Shown here one piece after another: positions 7,105-13,742 of a stretch of 14,548 nt of DNA. The notes below the pieces were generated by a model. That model worked only from the letters and a program-made list of their open reading frames with translations. It was not told the origin of the DNA and did no database searches. The position numbers and the translations under genes are program-made. The number at the start of each line of letters is the position of its first letter. Within the stretch, counting starts at the first letter, position 1. The stretch covers positions 1 through 14,548 of the forward strand of contig JAIBDK010000019.1 of the NCBI GenBank assembly GCA_024679435.1, in the 5' to 3' direction. This DNA is from Gammaproteobacteria bacterium (GTDB lineage: Bacteria; Pseudomonadota; Gammaproteobacteria; Arenicellales; Poriferihabitantaceae).

Positions 7105-8445
7105 TTAACTCCAGGGAAACGGACTGTTAGATACCGGATGAAGCTTGCCTTCGATATATCTTGAAAACCGGAAGGGTTCCAACAGTGCACTTTTGGAACG
7201 AACCAGTTCTTCCGCAACCAGCTTGCCGACACCAATCATTTTATAACCATGGTTAGAATCAGCAATGAAGTAGCAATTATCACGGAAAGAATCGAAGACA
7301 GGAAAACTGTCAGGGGTAAATGAACCGATGCCGCCGGAAGCTTCATCGTTGTATTTCGGGGTTTGGCCTTCAAATCGTTTTTGACAATGCGCGAGGGCAG
7401 ACGTCCACATGTGAGCGAATTCAGGGCCCACTATAAATTCAGGAGAATCAACACCATAAGGATCGACAGCAACTTTATCCGGGTCTGTTTCAACCTTAAA
7501 AGGAGCGGCACCACCCTGAACTCCATTGAAATGAAAATCGGGTTTGTAATAAATTCCCCACATTTCATCTGTAATCAATGAACCGTCAACATCGGAATAG
7601 AGCGGTGAATTAGAATCCACATGAATTACCGGCGGCATACTACCGTCGTTCGTCTTCTGCATTTCTGGATCTACGCCAAGCGTCCCTTCCTGTAACGACC
7701 AGTAAACCCACATTGGTATATCACGATGGATTTCACCACCTGAGTTAATATCAACAGTTTTAGGCAGCTCAAGCATATCCCAGAGTGTTTTAGCCCAGGG
7801 CCCCGGGGCAACGACCAATTGACCGCAACTAATATTACCCTTGCTGGTTGTTACTTCCTTAATTGCGTTACTGCCGTCATCAGAAATAAAACCCGTAACT
7901 TCGACACCCGTAAGAATTCGAACACCTTCAGCCTCAGCTTTGCCCGCCAAACCATATAGTGCTTTGGTATTATTGGCGTACCCACCGTGCTTCTCGTGCA
8001 GGACAGAGGTGATCCCCTGGGCCTGCCAGTCATGAAAGATTCCTTTCATATAATCCATTGAAGCTTTTTCACCTTCTATAAAAGTGGATTCGTAGCCAAT
8101 CTCCTTTTGCTGGTCTGCAATGGTTGCTACGTCCTCAAACATAGAATCAGGGCTAATTTGCATATAGCCCACAGAATGATAGCTATACGCCTTCGCATCA
8201 CTCTCCCAAACCTCAACGCACTGAGCCATAAGTTCGCGCATAGCGGGCTGAAAATAGTTGTTTCTGACAACGCCACAAGCGATGCCTGATGCGCCTGCAC
8301 CGATAGCTGATTTATCAACAATTAAAATATTACTACCGTCACCCTTGCCCGCTGCTTTTAATTCCAGGGCAAGATGATAAGCCGTACTCAAACCGTGAAT
8401 ACCGGCTCCAATAATCAAATAGTCAGTATGTGTCGGGATCGCCAT
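7105..8445 (-). CDS. DAO-family FAD-dependent oxidoreductase, SoxB/sarcosine-oxidase-like
   Basis: The first gene of the glx operon encodes a 446-aa flavoprotein of the D-amino-acid/sarcosine oxidase superfamily. It shows the dinucleotide-binding motif IIGAGIHGLSTAYHLA (11-26), the following acidic residue in ILIVDKS, a GAGASG...VVRNNYFQPAMREL block like the SoxB flavin-contact region, a middle VVAPGPWAK, and a C-terminal DSNHGYKMIGVGKL (SNHG at 397-400). Such enzymes oxidise a C-N bond of a secondary or tertiary amino acid to an imine. Linked to GlxBCD, an N-substituted glutamate is the plausible substrate. The heterotetramer partners SoxA, SoxG and SoxD are not present, so it may act alone or with the 127-aa protein. 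The start has a weak TGAGA site. Inverted TTGGTATAGA motifs lie 34-78 nt upstream. Confidence 0.88.
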   Translation of the reverse strand: MAIPTHTDYLIIGAGIHGLSTAYHLALELKAAGKGDGSNILIVDKSAIGAGASGIACGVVRNNYFQPAMRELMAQCVEVWESDAKAYSYHSVGYMQISPDSMFEDVATIADQQKEIGYESTFIEGEKASMDYMKGIFHDWQAQGITSVLHEKHGGYANNTKALYGLAGKAEAEGVRILTGVEVTGFISDDGSNAIKEVTTSKGNISCGQLVVAPGPWAKTLWDMLELPKTVDINSGGEIHRDIPMWVYWSLQEGTLGVDPEMQKTNDGSMPPVIHVDSNSPLYSDVDGSLITDEMWGIYYKPDFHFNGVQGGAAPFKVETDPDKVAVDPYGVDSPEFIVGPEFAHMWTSALAHCQKRFEGQTPKYNDEASGGIGSFTPDSFPVFDSFRDNCYFIADSNHGYKMIGVGKLVAEELVRSKSALLEPFRFSRYIEGKLHPVSNSPFPWS

Positions 8446-8478
8446 GAATATTATCTCAGGTTGTCTTTAAGTTATAGA

Positions 8479-8523
8479 TTGGTATAGAATTGGCACATTA
8501 AATTAGACTCATCTCTATACCAA
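8479..8523. promoter_or_regulatory. Inverted TTGGTATAGA repeat, candidate FadR-type operator pair
   Basis: TTGGTATAGA (8479-8488) and its exact complement TCTATACCAA (8514-8523) flank 25 bp in the divergent region between the flavoprotein operon and the regulator gene. Each arm contains TGGTATA, close to the TnGTA-TACnA consensus of FadR-subfamily GntR operators. The same core recurs as a full palindrome upstream of amt. Autoregulation and control of the glx operon are inferred from position. A 10-bp inverted repeat within this spacing is not by itself improbable by chance in 14.5 kb; the shared core strengthens the case. Confidence 0.6.
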
Positions 8524-8668
8524 GTGTCGTTTTCGATTATTCAAAAGCAATTAAACCACTAATAGTCGCTCAGGCGCAACTAATAATAGCCAATTAATCT
8601 ACAATTAGCTGTACCATGTAAAGACCATAATTTTTAGATAACAAAATTTTCAAGGTTTCGTAAATATC

Positions 8669-9361
8669 ATGATGGAAAACAGTATTAAAGCTACCTCGGG
8701 TGCCGCCGGTATTTTCAGCAAAATTCGCGCTGCAATTATCAATGGCGAGTACACATTTAACGAACGACTGCCATCCGAACGTGATCTTGCGGAACAGTAT
8801 GGCGTTGCACGAGGGACGGTGCGAGCTGCACTGGATCAGCTTGAAAGGGCCCATATGGTCAGGAAAAAATTCGGAAGTGGGACTTTCGTTTGCTACGATA
8901 CTCGCTTTGAGCACGAAGATATCGCTGAGGAAACCAGCCCATTAGAGTTGATCGAAACACGACTGGCAATCGAACCCCATATTATTCGTCTAGTAGTTTC
9001 CAATGCCAACAATCGGGAAATACGCAAACTGGAAGAGGCGCTGGAAAATGTATTGCACGCCCGCCAGGACCCAAACAGTTTTTCATCAGCTGATGAAGCA
9101 TTCCATCTTACTCTGGCCAATTGCTCTCAGAACCCGCTGCTGATCTGGATGTATCAACGCATCAACGATATCCGAAGCCATACTCAATGGAGTCATCGGA
9201 AAAATAACATTCTGACCCGAGACAAAATCGACTACTACAATGACCAACATACCGAGCTGGTTCGAGCAATTATACGAAGAGATATGGACAGCGCAGTAGG
9301 AAGGATGACAGAACATCTCAGACAGGCAAAGAAAGATTTACTTGGTCAGATACCCCTATAG
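8669..9361 (+). CDS. GntR-family (FadR/FCD subfamily) transcriptional regulator
   Basis: The 230-aa product has an N-terminal GntR winged helix-turn-helix (about 12-75) with the hallmark LPSERDLAEQYGVARGTVRAALDQLE (split here: LPSERDLAEQYGVARG, then TVRAALDQLE) and a GSGTFV wing. It is followed by an FCD ligand-binding domain. The FCD metal site is visible as D142 and H146 in ADEAFHLTLA, H194 in QHTELVRAI and H216 in MTEHLRQ, so a metal-coordinated carboxylate or amino acid effector is likely. It is transcribed divergently from the glx operon and is the natural candidate for its regulator, probably acting at the TTGGTATA motifs. Two tandem ATGs begin the frame; the Shine-Dalgarno match is poor (AAGG about 13 nt upstream). 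A repressor or activator role cannot be read from sequence. Confidence 0.92.
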   Translation: MMENSIKATSGAAGIFSKIRAAIINGEYTFNERLPSERDLAEQYGVARGTVRAALDQLERAHMVRKKFGSGTFVCYDTRFEHEDIAEETSPLELIETRLAIEPHIIRLVVSNANNREIRKLEEALENVLHARQDPNSFSSADEAFHLTLANCSQNPLLIWMYQRINDIRSHTQWSHRKNNILTRDKIDYYNDQHTELVRAIIRRDMDSAVGRMTEHLRQAKKDLLGQIPL

Positions 9362-9385
9362 ACCCGATCATCAACAAGCCATCCG

Positions 9386-9415
9386 GGGCTCTTTCTGCCA
9401 ACCAGCCCTCTTTTT
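9386..9415 (+). terminator. Possible weak terminator after the gntR-family gene
   Basis: GGGCT (9386-9390) and AGCCC (9404-9408) could form a 5-bp stem with a 13-nt loop followed by CTC and TTTTT, 25 nt after the regulator stop and just before the convergent 170-aa gene. The short stem and long loop make this weak. Confidence 0.35.
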
Positions 9416-9419
9416 ACTG

Positions 9420-9932
9420 CTAATTCTGATTCGCCATAAAGGACAAATGATACTGAGCCTGCTGTCCATCAACAGATTTATCAACCCTGAAAACAGCAAG
9501 TTCTCTGGTAACCCGACCATCGATTTCATCCACAGATATCCGGGCATTATTGAATTCGAGAATATGCGAAATCACACCTTCGTTAAAGAAAATAATAACC
9601 GACATCATTTTGGAATCAATTAGCTCCTGACGGAGATCGTCAGACCAGTCCCAACCTAGAGGACAACTTCGTTTGCGATGCTTCGGTTGAAAGTTTTGAA
9701 ACGTCTTGGCAAATTCCCAATCATTGGAATACAGCACATCAAGATGCAAAAGCTGGCCAGATTCGCCTGCATCAGTCACACTGTCAATGAACTTGTCCCG
9801 CAATTCCGCTTGAGCCTGACAGTCACTTTTAACATTCCAATAGTAGGTGCCCAGCACCAACACAACTAGCAGAGGCGCCAGAAACATTACCGGTTTTGAG
9901 GGAATAGAATTTAGCGCTCTGTGTATAAACAT
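9420..9932 (-). CDS. Hypothetical membrane-anchored 170-aa protein
   Basis: The family was not recognised. One hydrophobic segment at about residues 14-31 (VMFLAPLLVVLVLGTYYW) with basic residues before it predicts an N-terminal anchor with the remaining 135 or so residues in the periplasm. The soluble part has two cysteines (about 38 and 90, in SDCQ and RSCPLGWDWSDD), which could form a disulfide. No enzyme motif was seen. It lies leftward, between the regulator and the amt unit. The terminator at 9965-10006 separates it from amt, and the ribosome-binding site is poor, so its expression is unclear. No link to amine metabolism is shown by the sequence. Confidence 0.7.
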   Translation of the reverse strand: MFIHRALNSIPSKPVMFLAPLLVVLVLGTYYWNVKSDCQAQAELRDKFIDSVTDAGESGQLLHLDVLYSNDWEFAKTFQNFQPKHRKRSCPLGWDWSDDLRQELIDSKMMSVIIFFNEGVISHILEFNNARISVDEIDGRVTRELAVFRVDKSVDGQQAQYHLSFMANQN

Positions 9933-9964
9933 ATCTATCTTAGATCTCTAGAACAAACAACCTG

Positions 9965-10006
9965 AAAAATAAAAACCCTCGGTGGCCCGAAGCCACAGAG
10001 GGTTTT
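9965..10006 (-). terminator. Rho-independent terminator of the amt unit
   Basis: On the minus strand CCCTC-T-GTGGC pairs with GCCAC-C-GAGGG (10 bp with one internal mismatch; arms 9976-9986 and 9992-10002) around a TTCGG loop. It is followed by TTTTTATTTTT. It lies about 50 nt past the stop of the 82-aa gene. A shorter T-run on the plus side means it may also work in that direction. Confidence 0.9.
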
Positions 10007-10052
10007 CAAAACAAACTACTTTTATGAATTAGATATTGTAAACAGGAAAAAA

Positions 10053-10301
10053 TTATCCTCCAGTGAGATCACTGGTTTCTCTTTTCGCCTCAGCATCAAG
10101 CACCGAGCCAACCCCGCCCCGTTGTTTGATTTTCTCAACATCCTCTTCGAACTCCCTTGATTCGGCTTTTAGCTGCCAAATGTGCCAAATGATCCAGAAC
10201 GCGATGCCTGCAATTGCGAGGAAGCCTTCTGATCCAACGAAAGGGTAAATAGGTCCATAAACATCAATGTTGCCCCAATTTTCAATCATACCTGTTGCCA
10301 T
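10053..10301 (-). CDS. Small single-pass membrane protein linked to Amt, 82 aa
   Basis: This is an unrecognised small protein. It has an aromatic/Pro-rich N-terminal part (WGNIDVYGPIYPFVGSEG), one membrane helix at about 27-44 (FLAIAGIAFWIIWHIWQL), and a charged C-terminal tail (AESREFEEDVEKIKQRGG) that may be a short amphipathic helix or coiled coil on the cytoplasmic side. It starts 44 nt after amt with a strong AGGAGA ribosome-binding site and shares amt's terminator. It is therefore co-expressed with the transporter and could be an accessory or regulatory partner of Amt, which would be unusual since GlnK normally fills that role. Function is inference. Confidence 0.82.
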   Translation of the reverse strand: MATGMIENWGNIDVYGPIYPFVGSEGFLAIAGIAFWIIWHIWQLKAESREFEEDVEKIKQRGGVGSVLDAEAKRETSDLTGG

Positions 10302-10345
10302 GATTTATCTCCTGTTAATAGGTTAAATATTTAATTGAGCCAGTA

Positions 10346-11746
10346 TCAGGCTTCACTTCGAATTGCTTCACGTAGCGCTCTGGCATCTTCTTCACGCTGC
10401 TCTTCAGTGTTTATATCCAGGCCCACCATCTCAATTTCTCTTGGTATTCTGAGCAGACCCATACCATTGAGAATTTTTGACGCGATCAGAGCCGGGAAAA
10501 ACCCAAGTACGAAGAACATAATTATGGCGCCAAGAAACTGGCCCCATGGGGTGATAGGTGCATACCCTTCGAATGGTGAAGAAGGATAACCCCAAAGCAT
10601 AAATCCTGCGATCACCACGCCGAGAAAACCGGCATAGCCGTGAACCGCCACCGCACCAACCGCATCGTCAATCTTGAACCTGCGCTCTACCCAAAAATGC
10701 ATTCTGTAAATTATAACGACAACAAAAGCACCAATCAGCATGGCCTGAATAGGGTGATAAAGATCATTTCCAGCTGAAGCGCCAATGACACCGGCAAGAC
10801 CACCGGAATAAGTCCAAAACGCATCGCCCTTTGACACGATATAAGCCGCCATTAGACCACCAGACAGAGACATCAGGAAGTTAAAGGTGATAGCCGAGAG
10901 CGTGGTGGGCTGCAGATAAATGTTGGTGGCACTAAAATATGACTTGTCCGCCACATCCAGCATAGCACCGCCATAAACATCGATGATCGGAATGTTACAG
11001 GCCACGTAAAATCCCCAGAAACCGGTATAGATCAGGAACAGGCCGATAGTAACTAACCAGGGGTTGTGGGGATTAATATCACGCGGTGTTCCATCGGGCG
11101 CAAATTTTCCGATTCTTGGACCGAGCACAACCAATACTCCAAGCGCAAATCCACCCGCAATTGCATGGATAACACCCGATGCATAAGCATCGTGGTAGCC
11201 CAGTAGCTGAACCATCCAGCCATTCCATGACCAGCCCCATGCAGCGTCGATGATCCAGGTAACCGAACCAATAAGGACCGCAAGAATCCAGAATGCACTG
11301 GGTCGTATTCTTTCAATTACAGACCCGGAAACAATGGATGCAGCGGTCCAGGAAAACAGTAAAAATGCTGCCCAGAATACACCATTTATGCGAGACCAAT
11401 ATGCAGTATCGTCAACGGTCAACGTATCCTGTGTTGCCAAACCACCCATGTGACCACCCATCAATTCGCTCCAGGGTGTAGCCCAGGGTGCGCTAACCAG
11501 ACCACCGTTAATGCCGGGCCCGTTGACGAAGGCAAAATAAATCCACCATCCGAAAAAGAAAAATGTAATGGTTACGAGCGGTATCAGCATCGTATTCTTC
11601 ATTAATGTATGCATGTGGCTTTTATACCGCGATGCGCCTACTTCATACATACAAAATCCGACATGTATCAAAAACATGAAGACTACCGTTACCCAATAGT
11701 AAAATTCTGTAAATATGACAACTAGTGATGACAACTCGTTACTCAT
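10346..11746 (-). CDS. amt: Ammonium/methylammonium transporter, Amt family
   Basis: The 466-aa inner-membrane protein has about eleven hydrophobic segments and no clear cleavable signal peptide. Family marks are ASIVSGSVIERIRPSAF (137-152), the conserved Asp in GYHDAYASGVIHAIAGG (D186, pore His H194), NDLYHPIQAMLIGA (327-340), KIDDAVGAVAVHGYAG with the second pore His H369, and a C-terminal GLDIN (442-446) like the GlnK-responsive AmtB tail. Both twin histidines are present, so a conducting transporter is expected. Amt proteins pass ammonium and methylammonium. A role feeding the GlnT/GlxBCD pathway is inferred from the neighbourhood and shared operator-like motifs. The start follows GAGG at 11 nt spacing. 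An 82-aa membrane protein gene follows in the same unit. Confidence 0.94.
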   Translation of the reverse strand: MSNELSSLVVIFTEFYYWVTVVFMFLIHVGFCMYEVGASRYKSHMHTLMKNTMLIPLVTITFFFFGWWIYFAFVNGPGINGGLVSAPWATPWSELMGGHMGGLATQDTLTVDDTAYWSRINGVFWAAFLLFSWTAASIVSGSVIERIRPSAFWILAVLIGSVTWIIDAAWGWSWNGWMVQLLGYHDAYASGVIHAIAGGFALGVLVVLGPRIGKFAPDGTPRDINPHNPWLVTIGLFLIYTGFWGFYVACNIPIIDVYGGAMLDVADKSYFSATNIYLQPTTLSAITFNFLMSLSGGLMAAYIVSKGDAFWTYSGGLAGVIGASAGNDLYHPIQAMLIGAFVVVIIYRMHFWVERRFKIDDAVGAVAVHGYAGFLGVVIAGFMLWGYPSSPFEGYAPITPWGQFLGAIIMFFVLGFFPALIASKILNGMGLLRIPREIEMVGLDINTEEQREEDARALREAIRSEA

Positions 11747-11772
11747 AACTCAAAATCCTCAATTAATTTAGC

Positions 11773-11799
11773 GTTATAACCTTTCGTAGCTTCGTTCAA
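11773..11799 (-). promoter_or_regulatory. Candidate sigma-70 promoter of amt
   Basis: On the minus strand TTGAAC (11794-11799) precedes TATAAC (11773-11778). The spacer is 15 nt, or 17 if the overlapping TTTTGA is taken as the -35. Transcription would start near 11766 and give a leader of about 20 nt containing the GAGG ribosome-binding site. Confidence 0.4.
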
Positions 11800-11948
11800 A
11801 AAATTTGCGTCAGAACGATACTGCGCACTGGTGATTTATATTTTATTTTGGTATTGGTCTTAATCTACATCAATAAAATTAATTGGCCTATTACCAACTA
11901 CGCATTCTACTGATTAAATCCAGCTGAATAAATACTTTTTATTTGTTT

Positions 11949-11972
11949 TTGGTATTTTTTTGGTATACCAAA
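11949..11972. promoter_or_regulatory. TTTGGTATACCAAA palindrome plus half-site, candidate FadR-type operator
   Basis: A perfect 14-bp palindrome (11959-11972) centres on TGGTATACCA, an exact fit to the TnGTA-TACnA pattern of FadR-subfamily GntR operators. A second TTGGTAT begins 11 bp to its left, about one helical turn away. Further half-sites sit at 11848-11860. The palindrome is over 200 bp upstream of amt and 250 bp upstream of the cytochrome gene, so activation, looping or an unseen promoter would be needed. Some 14-bp palindrome is expected about once in a window this size; the shared core with 8479-8523 is what makes this one notable. Confidence 0.6.
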
Positions 11973-12108
11973 TTCATCTATATAAGATGTTTGTTTAATT
12001 CTTAGCAAAATTAACTTAGCACCCAATCTGACATCAAAAATGCTTCAAGAGCAAACTTTGCCATCTTTTTACCTGAGATTTTCAGACTAATTCTTCACTA
12101 TTTTACGG

Positions 12109-12114
12109 TATAAT
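12109..12114 (+). promoter_or_regulatory. TATAAT -10 box, likely promoter of the cytochrome gene
   Basis: A consensus TATAAT lies 110 nt upstream of the cytochrome start, in a context (GGTATAATCCGCGG) common in gammaproteobacterial promoters. No good -35 hexamer is found at standard spacing. The leader would be about 100 nt and A+T-rich. Confidence 0.45.
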
Positions 12115-12224
12115 CCGCGGATTTTCGGACCCTTCTAATTAAACGCCTGCAGGAAGAAATAAAATTTTTAAAAAATTCTGTTTCATTCTAACGGGCAAAT
12201 TTCAATTTTTCAGTCACATTTAAA

Positions 12225-12647
12225 ATGAATAAATTTTCACAATTACCCACTATTCTAGGCATTTCATTCCTGATATCTGCAAATGCACTGGCCAATCACA
12301 ATACTCAGGAAGCTATGGAAGCCCGTGTATCTGCAGTTGGGCAGCTGAGTATCGCAGACGACAATACCGGATCTGTGGCAACTGATGCGGGTCCGGTTGA
12401 CGGATCTGCGGTATACGCCGCCAGCTGCGGAGCCTGTCACGGGGCTGGAGTGGCCGGTGCGCCGGTTTTAGGGAAAGCAGATGACTGGGCAGATCGTATT
12501 GAACAAGGAATAGGAGCCCTTGCAGAACATGCTATCAACGGCTATCAGGGGTCGATGGGCGTCATGCCTGCGAGGGGCGGAAATCCTGCGTTGAGCGATG
12601 AAGAAGTCACTGCCGCTGTTCAACACATGGTTGATCAGGTTCAGTAA
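12225..12647 (+). CDS. Periplasmic monohaem cytochrome c, cytochrome c5-like
   Basis: The 140-aa product has a signal peptide with predicted cleavage after ALA (about residue 23), one haem-binding CGACH (68-72) and a likely axial Met in GVMPARGG (M114). The surrounding YAASCGACHGAGVAGAPVLG (64-83) and the AINGYQGSMG and LSDEEV segments resemble cytochrome c5. It would carry electrons in the periplasm after haem attachment. Classical c5 proteins, as I recall, have an additional Cys pair after the axial Met (GGCSDC-type); here that place reads GGNPALSDEE, so the disulfide is absent. About 35 linker residues separate the signal peptide from the haem domain. The ribosome-binding site is weak. No link to the glx operon is evident beyond sharing the intergenic region with amt. 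Confidence 0.9.
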   Translation: MNKFSQLPTILGISFLISANALANHNTQEAMEARVSAVGQLSIADDNTGSVATDAGPVDGSAVYAASCGACHGAGVAGAPVLGKADDWADRIEQGIGALAEHAINGYQGSMGVMPARGGNPALSDEEVTAAVQHMVDQVQ

Positions 12648-12670
12648 CCCCTTTTAGATCACACCCAGAT

Positions 12671-12694
12671 AAAGGATGCTTTGGCATCTTTTTT
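12671..12694 (+). terminator. Rho-independent terminator after the cytochrome gene
   Basis: GGATGC (12674-12679) pairs with GCATCT (12684-12689) including one G-U, extendable by A-T pairs, around a TTTG loop. A run of T to 12694 follows. It lies 24 nt past the cytochrome stop. Confidence 0.82.
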
Positions 12695-12832
12695 AGAATG
12701 TTTTATTAAAATGCCCGCCTCTCGATTATGTTCGTACGATAATTTTCCTAATCTCCGAGTAGTTGAATTTGGATACTTGAGATATATTTTTTCTGCCCAT
12801 ATCTTCTGCCTATATCAAAGAGGACTTGAATC

Positions 12833-13606
12833 ATGAACGATATTCTTCTGATCACTAGTGCAAACGGGATCGCCACACTGACCCTGAACCGGCCAGCACA
12901 ATTTAACGCCCTGTCTAACGAATTGTTGGATGCACTGTCGACACAGCTTGACGCGATTGCTCAAAATAGCGCCATCAAAGCAGTCGTAATAGCTGCCAAT
13001 GGAAAAGCATTTTGCGCGGGCCACGATCTCAAGCAAATGCGGCAAAGTGCTGAAAAGGCAGATCACCACCAACTCTTCACAAAATGCAGCGCCATGATGC
13101 AGAAAATTACCGCGTTGCCGCAACCCGTAATCGGTAAAGTGCAGGGGATGGCAACCGCGGCAGGCTGTCAACTGGTTGCTACCTGTGACATGGCGATCAC
13201 GTCCAGTGATGCCACCTTTGCAGTATCCGGGATTCGAGTAGGTCTATTCTGCTCCACCCCCGCAGTCGCTCTAAGCAGAAACGTTTCCCGGAAAAGAGCA
13301 ATGGAAATGCTGATGACCGGCGAATTCATCGATGCAGATACCGCCGAGCGATACGGACTGGTAAATTCTGTCGTTGAACCCGACAAACTGGATCAGGCCA
13401 TCGATGATATGGTAGCGAAAATCATTCGCCATCCTCGTCAAATAATCAGTCTTGGAAAAGAAATGTTTTATAAACAACTTGATCAGGGGCTTACAGAAGC
13501 TTATGCGGGTGCCGCGGCAACTATCTCAGGCAATATGATGCTCGATGAAACGATAGAAGGTATCGATGCCTTCATTGAAAAACGCGAGCCGAACTGGGTT
13601 GACTGA
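12833..13606 (+). CDS. Enoyl-CoA hydratase/isomerase (crotonase) family protein, ECHDC3-like
   Basis: The 257-aa protein has the crotonase fold signature and a usual length. The oxyanion-hole segments AFCAGHDL (59-66) and GMATAAGCQLVA (105-116) are intact. The two catalytic glutamates of rat mitochondrial hydratase are missing: the Glu of GGGCEL is Gln113 in AAGCQL, and the second region reads RVGLFCSTPAVALSR (135-149). This GLFCSTP form resembles mammalian ECHDC3 and its bacterial relatives, whose reaction is, to my knowledge, unsettled. It should bind an acyl-CoA but probably does not do simple hydration. The start follows AGAGGA 8-13 nt upstream. It stands between a terminator and a separately spaced dehydrogenase gene, so it may be monocistronic. 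Confidence 0.9.
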   Translation: MNDILLITSANGIATLTLNRPAQFNALSNELLDALSTQLDAIAQNSAIKAVVIAANGKAFCAGHDLKQMRQSAEKADHHQLFTKCSAMMQKITALPQPVIGKVQGMATAAGCQLVATCDMAITSSDATFAVSGIRVGLFCSTPAVALSRNVSRKRAMEMLMTGEFIDADTAERYGLVNSVVEPDKLDQAIDDMVAKIIRHPRQIISLGKEMFYKQLDQGLTEAYAGAAATISGNMMLDETIEGIDAFIEKREPNWVD

Positions 13607-13670
13607 TTCGAGAGGAATAACCGTCGGCGACTCAACACAATAGAGCCTAAACTCACGATACCCGATTAAT

Positions 13671-13700
13671 TTGAATATCAACTAAATTCGGATGTATTTA
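13671..13700 (+). promoter_or_regulatory. Candidate promoter of the LeuB-family dehydrogenase gene
   Basis: TTGAAT (13671-13676) and TATTTA (13695-13700) are separated by 18 nt, about 40 nt upstream of the ATG. The match is moderate and the region is A+T-rich, so this is tentative. Confidence 0.3.
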
Positions 13701-13742
13701 AAGAAAGGTCCTCTAAAAACAATCCATCTATAGAGTAACAAA

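Larger units (their letters stand above)
11747..12224. other. Divergent A+T-rich intergenic region between amt and the cytochrome gene
   Basis: No coding frame was supported in these 478 nt. The region holds the candidate amt promoter near 11773-11799, TTGGTAT half-sites at 11848-11860 and 11949-11955, the TTTGGTATACCAAA palindrome at 11959-11972, and a TATAAT box at 12109-12114 facing the cytochrome gene. A partial TTGG...CCAA pair at 11883-11897 is also present but may be chance. Confidence 0.6.

Noticed and set aside
8491..8505. TGGCAC resembling a sigma-54 -24 element upstream of the regulator gene
   Set aside because: The -12 position reads ATTAG without the required GC, and it sits between the two arms of the TTGGTATAGA repeat; a sigma-54 promoter is not supported.
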